From Rhodococcus sp. (in: high G+C Gram-positive bacteria) (lineage in GTDB: Bacteria; Actinomycetota; Actinomycetes; Mycobacteriales; Mycobacteriaceae): 16,845 bases of DNA. The notes beneath the pieces are model-generated. The model had not been told where the DNA came from and made no database searches. It saw only the letters and a program-made list of their open reading frames with translations. A program made the translations under genes and the position numbers. The stretch lies in the NCBI GenBank assembly GCA_012515885.1, contig JAAYXN010000176.1, forward strand, positions 1-16,845. The letters are read 5' to 3'. Below are positions 13,440-16,845 of this stretch, one piece after another (position 1 is the stretch's first letter; every line of letters begins with the position of its first letter).

Positions 13440-14014
13440 GGTTTGAGGTATCCGTTCAGCGAGTAGGCCAATTCACGTTCAAGCGAATCAATATCGAGGA
13501 TTTTTTCAACCATGTGGGCAGACTGAATCGCGGACTGTGCGATCAGCATGACCATGGTGGCCAGCTGCTGCGGGTTACCTTCACGGACCTCACCGGTCCG
13601 TTGATGACGCCTAATTTCGGCGGCACCCGCCTCAATGAGTTGGTACTGGCTGGTGCCGAGCCGCTTAGTCACATACGTCATAAGTACGGTCGCGCCGGAA
13701 TCCAGCAGGGCGTCAATAAATCCGCTGTTTTGCAGCAGCCGAACCACGCGGATGATGCGATCAACGAGGTCTTCGCGACGATCACCTCGGGGCTCCACCC
13801 GAATGATGGTGCTCACAACTTCCCTGGTCAAAGCAGCAACGATGATCGAGTTGGCGTCTTCCCATCGGCGATAGATGGTGGGCCGACTCACCCCAGCGCG
13901 GCGCGCGATTTCTGACAGCGTCACACGCTCAACACCGAAATCAATGGCGCAACTCGCCGCCGCGTCGAGGATGCGCTCCTCGATTGACGGGTCGTCGTTA
14001 CTATTTGACAACAT
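13436..14014 (-). CDS. TetR/AcrR family transcriptional regulator (Rv2250c-like)
   Basis: 192 aa, all helical. The N-terminal DNA-binding domain spans about residues 10-60, with the helix-turn-helix LSEIARRAGVSRPTIYRRWED (33-53). The C-terminal ligand domain is not matched to a known ligand class. Start ATG 14012-14014 has no Shine-Dalgarno. The divergent gene starts only 17 bp away, so a leaderless or very short-leader transcript is likely. Its stop overlaps the glpD start by 4 nt. Position between glpD and the divergent lipid genes suggests it represses its own operon and the divergent one, with an acyl-CoA or a G3P-pathway metabolite as a possible ligand (inference). A CTGTAA direct repeat lies in the shared promoter. 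Confidence 0.92.
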   Translation of the reverse strand: MLSNSNDDPSIEERILDAAASCAIDFGVERVTLSEIARRAGVSRPTIYRRWEDANSIIVAALTREVVSTIIRVEPRGDRREDLVDRIIRVVRLLQNSGFIDALLDSGATVLMTYVTKRLGTSQYQLIEAGAAEIRRHQRTGEVREGNPQQLATMVMLIAQSAIQSAHMVEKILDIDSLERELAYSLNGYLKP

Positions 14015-14031
14015 CTGTAATACTGTAACTC
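14015..14031. promoter_or_regulatory. 17 bp divergent promoter/operator with CTGTAA direct repeat
   Basis: The entire gap between the tetR and flavoprotein start codons is 17 bp. It contains CTGTAA twice (14015-14020 and 14023-14028), an 8 bp period. TAATAC-like and TATTAC-like -10 elements read in opposite directions over the same bases. Any TetR protein bound here would block both transcripts. Confidence 0.5.
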
Positions 14032-15657
14032 ATGACGGCTTCGCATGCACTCCCCCATCGGCTTCCGCTCCCACCCATGAAATGGGATGCATGGGGAGAT
14101 CCAGAGGCCGCAAAACCTCTATCCGACAGCATTCGCGGCCTACTAGCGCAAGCGTTGGGCGTATCCGCTGATCAGAACAATATCCTCACCCTCGACGAGG
14201 TCAAGGTCCGTCCGTCCACCCTCACCGACGCGCACCGCGCCGGGCTCGCCGCAATCGTCGGCGACGACTACGTCAGCACCGAGGACGGCGACCGCCTCCC
14301 CCGCGCCGGCGGCAAGTCCACACTGGACCTGCTGCGTCGACGCTCCCGCGACGCCCAAGACGCCCCCGACGGCGTCGTCATCCCCGGCACCGAAAACGAA
14401 ATCACCGCACTGCTGGACTACGCCGCACGCGAAGGCATCGCGGTAGTCCCATTTGGTGGCGGCACCAGCGTCGTCGGCGGTATTGATCCTGTTCGCGGCC
14501 AGTTCGAGGCGGTCATCTCGGTGGATCTGCGGCGTTTCGACACCCTGCTGTCGCTCGACGAAGTCTCCGGTGAGGCGATCCTGGGCGCCGGAGTCACCGG
14601 CCCGCGCGCCGAAGCACTCCTCGGCGAACACGGATTCTCCCTCGGCCACTTCCCGCAAAGCTTCCAGTACGCCACCATCGGCGGCTTCGCCGCCACCCGC
14701 TCCTCCGGGCAAGATTCCGCCGGTTACGGGCGTTTCGACGACATGATTCGCGGAATGCGTGTCATCACTCCCGCCGGTGTACTCGATGTCGGTAAAGCCC
14801 CCGCATCCGCCGCTGGCCCTGACCTCGTAGAGCTGTTTTCCGGGTCAGAAGGCACGTTCGGGATCATCACCCAGGTGCGCCTCCGGGTACACCAGGTACC
14901 TGAGGTCACCCGCTACGAAGCGTGGTCCTTCCCGGACTTCGCGACCGGCGCTGCCGCGCTGCGCGCCGTCGAACAAACCGGTTCCGGCCCCACCGTCATG
15001 CGCCTTTCCGACGAGGTTGAGACCGGCATCAACCTCGCCACGACCGACAAGATCGGCGACAACCAGATCACCGGCGGCTGCCTTGCCATCACCCTGTTCG
15101 AAGGCACCGCCGAGCATGCCCTGAGCCGCCACGAAGAAACCCGCGCTGTGCTGCTTGCCCATGGCGCGACATCGCTCGGCGAAGAACCGGCGCGGCTGTG
15201 GGAACACGGCCGTTTCGGTGCCCCGTACCTGCGTGATTCGCTGCTCACCGCGGGCGCGCTGTGCGAAACATTGGAGACAGCGACGACGTGGAGCAACATC
15301 GGCACGCTCAAAGCTGCCGTCACCGAGGCACTGACCTCTTCGCTCGCAGAATCGGGCACACCGGCACTGGTGATGTGCCACATTTCCCACGTGTATCCCA
15401 CAGGTGCGTCGCTCTACTTCACCGTCGTTGCAGGTCAACGCGGCGATACCGCCCAACAATGGTGGGCAGCAAAGCAGAAGGCATCAGATGCCATGGTGAC
15501 GGTCGGGGCAACTATCACCCACCACCACGCCGTCGGACGCGACCACAAACCGTGGATGAACGCCGAGATCGGTGAACTCGGCACCGCGATCTTGCGGGCC
15601 GTGAAGGACACTGTCGATCCGACAGGAATTCTCAACCCTGGCAAGCTGATTCCATGA
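14032..15657 (+). CDS. FAD-binding oxidase, alkyl-DHAP synthase-like (Rv2251-like)
   Basis: 541 aa VAO/PCMH-type flavoprotein resembling alkyldihydroxyacetonephosphate synthase (AGPS). Residues 15-60 (MKWDAWGDPEAAKPLSD) are the family N-terminus. The FAD-binding domain includes VVIPGTENEI, PFGGGTSVVGG (140-150) and the block PQSFQYATIGGFAATRSSGQDSAG. The C-terminal half has ITHHHAVGRDH (about 495-505), the His-rich active-site segment of AGPS relatives, and ends NPGKLIP. The substrate in bacteria is not settled; a role in glycerolipid or ether-lipid chemistry is inferred from the flanking glpD and diacylglycerol kinase. ATG 14032 is consistent with a leaderless transcript. ATG 14077 (MKWDAW) is an alternative without a Shine-Dalgarno. 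Its TGA overlaps the kinase ATG by 4 nt. Confidence 0.9.
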   Translation: MTASHALPHRLPLPPMKWDAWGDPEAAKPLSDSIRGLLAQALGVSADQNNILTLDEVKVRPSTLTDAHRAGLAAIVGDDYVSTEDGDRLPRAGGKSTLDLLRRRSRDAQDAPDGVVIPGTENEITALLDYAAREGIAVVPFGGGTSVVGGIDPVRGQFEAVISVDLRRFDTLLSLDEVSGEAILGAGVTGPRAEALLGEHGFSLGHFPQSFQYATIGGFAATRSSGQDSAGYGRFDDMIRGMRVITPAGVLDVGKAPASAAGPDLVELFSGSEGTFGIITQVRLRVHQVPEVTRYEAWSFPDFATGAAALRAVEQTGSGPTVMRLSDEVETGINLATTDKIGDNQITGGCLAITLFEGTAEHALSRHEETRAVLLAHGATSLGEEPARLWEHGRFGAPYLRDSLLTAGALCETLETATTWSNIGTLKAAVTEALTSSLAESGTPALVMCHISHVYPTGASLYFTVVAGQRGDTAQQWWAAKQKASDAMVTVGATITHHHAVGRDHKPWMNAEIGELGTAILRAVKDTVDPTGILNPGKLIP

Positions 15658-16601
15658 CCGAACCCAAGTCCCGCCGCCACGAAGTCCGCAGTGTTGTTGT
15701 TTTAACCAATCCGGCAGCTGGGCACGGAAATGCGCCCCACGCTGCTGAACGCGCCATCGCCCACTTTCAAAAGCGCGGTGTCAAGTGCGTTCAGATCGTC
15801 GGGGTCGACGCTGACGATGCGCTGCGACTCTCCCGCAAAGCACTTGAACACAACCCTGATGCGTTTGTGGTCACTGGCGGCGACGGCGTCATTTCGATTG
15901 CGCTGCAAGCACTTGCCGGTAGCGGCATTCCGCTAGGGATTATCCCGGCAGGTACCGGCAACGATCATGCCCGCGAATACGACCTTCCCGTCGAAGCTCC
16001 CGAAGATGCTGTCGACGTGGTCGTCGACGGCTGGAGCACCTCGGTTGATTTGGGTCGTATTGTGCGTCCCGATGGCACCGAAAAGTGGTTCGGGACGGTC
16101 ATGGCGACGGGCTTTGATTCGCTGGTCAGTGACCGAACGAATCGGATGAAGTGGCCGCATGGGCGGATGCGCTACAACTTCGCGATCGTCGCCGAATTCT
16201 TCAACCTCAAGCCGCTGCCGTTCAAGATTGTGTTGGACGGCGACCCGGCGAGCACGTCGGGTGAGACGGTCATTGAGAAGGACCTGACTCTGGTGGCTTT
16301 CGGTAATACCCGCAGTTATGGGGGTGGGATGCTGATTGCTCCTGACGCCGATCGCAGTGACGGGTTGCTCGATGTGACTGTCGTCGATGCTGGGCCACGT
16401 TTCCGGCTGATCCGCCTGTTCCCGACGGTGTTCAAGGGCAAGCACGTTAATTTGCCGGACGTCCATACGTATCGGGCGAAGTCGGCGCGCGTCGAGTCCC
16501 CAGGTATCACCGCGTATGCGGACGGCGAGTTCGCTAGCGATCTTCCCGTCACTGTCAGTGCCGTCCCTGATGCCCTCCGCATCTTGGTGCCGAAGCCGTA
16601 A
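15654..16601 (+). CDS. Diacylglycerol/lipid kinase family protein (DagK, Rv2252-like)
   Basis: Phosphorylates diacylglycerol or a related lipid to phosphatidic acid using ATP. 315 aa, soluble DAGK-catalytic fold. ATP-binding NPAAG is at 19-23, the GGDG loop at 75-78 (VTGGDGVISIALQAL) and PAGTGNDHARE at about 98-107. The C-terminal domain has FGNTRSYGGGMLIAPDADRSDG and ends with AYADGEFASDLPVTVSAVPDALRI in outline, both usual for the family. The start ATG 15654-15656 overlaps the flavoprotein stop (ATGA), so the two are one operon with coupled translation. In M. tuberculosis Rv2252 is reported to act as a diacylglycerol kinase linked to phosphatidylinositol mannoside synthesis. Its substrate here is inferred. 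Confidence 0.93.
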   Translation: MTEPKSRRHEVRSVVVLTNPAAGHGNAPHAAERAIAHFQKRGVKCVQIVGVDADDALRLSRKALEHNPDAFVVTGGDGVISIALQALAGSGIPLGIIPAGTGNDHAREYDLPVEAPEDAVDVVVDGWSTSVDLGRIVRPDGTEKWFGTVMATGFDSLVSDRTNRMKWPHGRMRYNFAIVAEFFNLKPLPFKIVLDGDPASTSGETVIEKDLTLVAFGNTRSYGGGMLIAPDADRSDGLLDVTVVDAGPRFRLIRLFPTVFKGKHVNLPDVHTYRAKSARVESPGITAYADGEFASDLPVTVSAVPDALRILVPKP

Positions 16602-16676
16602 AGTTCGCCAGCCGGCGGGGCCGGTGGGCCGCACGCCGAGCCATCGCCGTCACTACCTAACGCGGACTCTCATATC

Positions 16677-16736
16677 GCGCACGTATTATCCCTGCCGCAC
16701 CGGAAGTTTTCGCAGCGGTGGGGATAACGCGTGCGC
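16677..16736. terminator. Large near-perfect hairpin downstream of dagK
   Basis: Arms 16677-16698 and 16715-16736 pair over 22 positions: 18 Watson-Crick, three G-T and one mismatch, with a 16 nt loop. It includes TTATCCC (16686-16692) and GGGATAA (16721-16727). It could be a bidirectional terminator between dagK and a minus-strand gene. The region 16602-16676 shows otherwise only a weak CCGGC/GCCGG hairpin at 16612-16624. Confidence 0.6.
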
Positions 16737-16845
16737 GGCTAGGATGACGTTAGTTGCGTGAAGTGCCGCGTGCGATGGCAAACGCGCCTCAATTTTGGCT
16801 TTCAGCGCGGCTGGCGACGCCAAGTCCGCCCACGTCCAGCGCACG
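16686..16845 (-). CDS. Possible 3' end of an unrecognised minus-strand gene
   Basis: One minus-strand frame is open from the window edge to a TAA at 16688-16686, giving 52 residues with plausible composition (segments ADLASPAALKAKIEARL and ALHATNVILAAHALSPPL). The other two minus-strand frames are closed by stops near the edge. The reading is convergent with dagK, a sensible arrangement. No family is recognised. The stop codon and last codons lie inside the 16677-16736 hairpin, which either serves as its overlapping terminator or argues that the frame is open by chance. Confidence 0.4.
   Translation of the reverse strand, partial: VRWTWADLASPAALKAKIEARLPSHAALHATNVILAAHALSPPLRKLPVRQG

Noticed and set aside
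16516..16761. Small plus-strand gene of 81 residues
   Set aside because: Mostly overlaps dagK in another frame and then runs through the hairpin; no ribosome-binding site or domain.

Overview
The window looks like chromosomal DNA of a high-GC actinobacterium of the order Mycobacteriales (Corynebacteriales). I infer this from protein similarity and gene order recalled from memory. The left half resembles the Mycobacterium tuberculosis run bfrB (Rv3841) - glpQ1 (Rv3842c) - membrane protein (Rv3843c) - sodA (Rv3846). The right part resembles Rv2249c (glpD1) - Rv2250c (TetR) - Rv2251 (flavoprotein) - Rv2252 (diacylglycerol kinase). The genus cannot be fixed from the sequence. There is no rRNA, tRNA, CRISPR array, transposase or prophage gene.

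Layout. 1-357: 3' part of a ferritin gene (+). 439-3198: a three-gene minus-strand operon (zinc-ribbon/DUF4328-like membrane protein, glpQ, DUF5926). 3199-3951: a gene-free gap of about 750 bp with three head-to-tail DnaA-box-like sites and several perfect inverted repeats. 3952-5787 (+): a GT-C-like polytopic membrane protein, ending tail to tail with an S49 peptidase (5784-6650, -). 6751-8662 (-): an acyltransferase-3 membrane protein followed by overlapping msrA. 8828-9451 (+): sodA. 9567-10880 (-): a short YhgE/Pip-like membrane protein. 11081-11992 (+): a yybP-ykoY manganese riboswitch in front of a GDT1/TMEM165-family manganese exporter. 11871-14014 (-): tetR-glpD. 14032-16601 (+): AGPS-like flavoprotein and diacylglycerol kinase, divergent from tetR. 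16686-16845: possible 3' end of a minus-strand gene.

How the genes fit together. Two themes recur. The first is metal and oxidative-stress handling: ferritin, MsrA, a Mn-type superoxide dismutase and a Mn-responsive exporter, plus a possible DtxR/IdeR-like site upstream of sodA. The second is glycerol-3-phosphate and lipid metabolism: GlpQ, GlpD, an alkyl-DHAP-synthase-like flavoprotein and a diacylglycerol kinase, the last three in a divergent cluster around a TetR repressor. Many junctions are tight ATGA overlaps (membrane protein/glpQ, tetR/glpD, flavoprotein/kinase), which implies translational coupling.

The most unusual signals are non-coding. One is the DnaA-box/hairpin region at 3580-3735. 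Another is a recurring pattern in which short tandem repeats span the stop codon at three separate gene ends (ferritin, sodA, Pip-like gene), twice placing a stop codon in all three frames. I found no clear new multi-gene defence or biosynthetic system.
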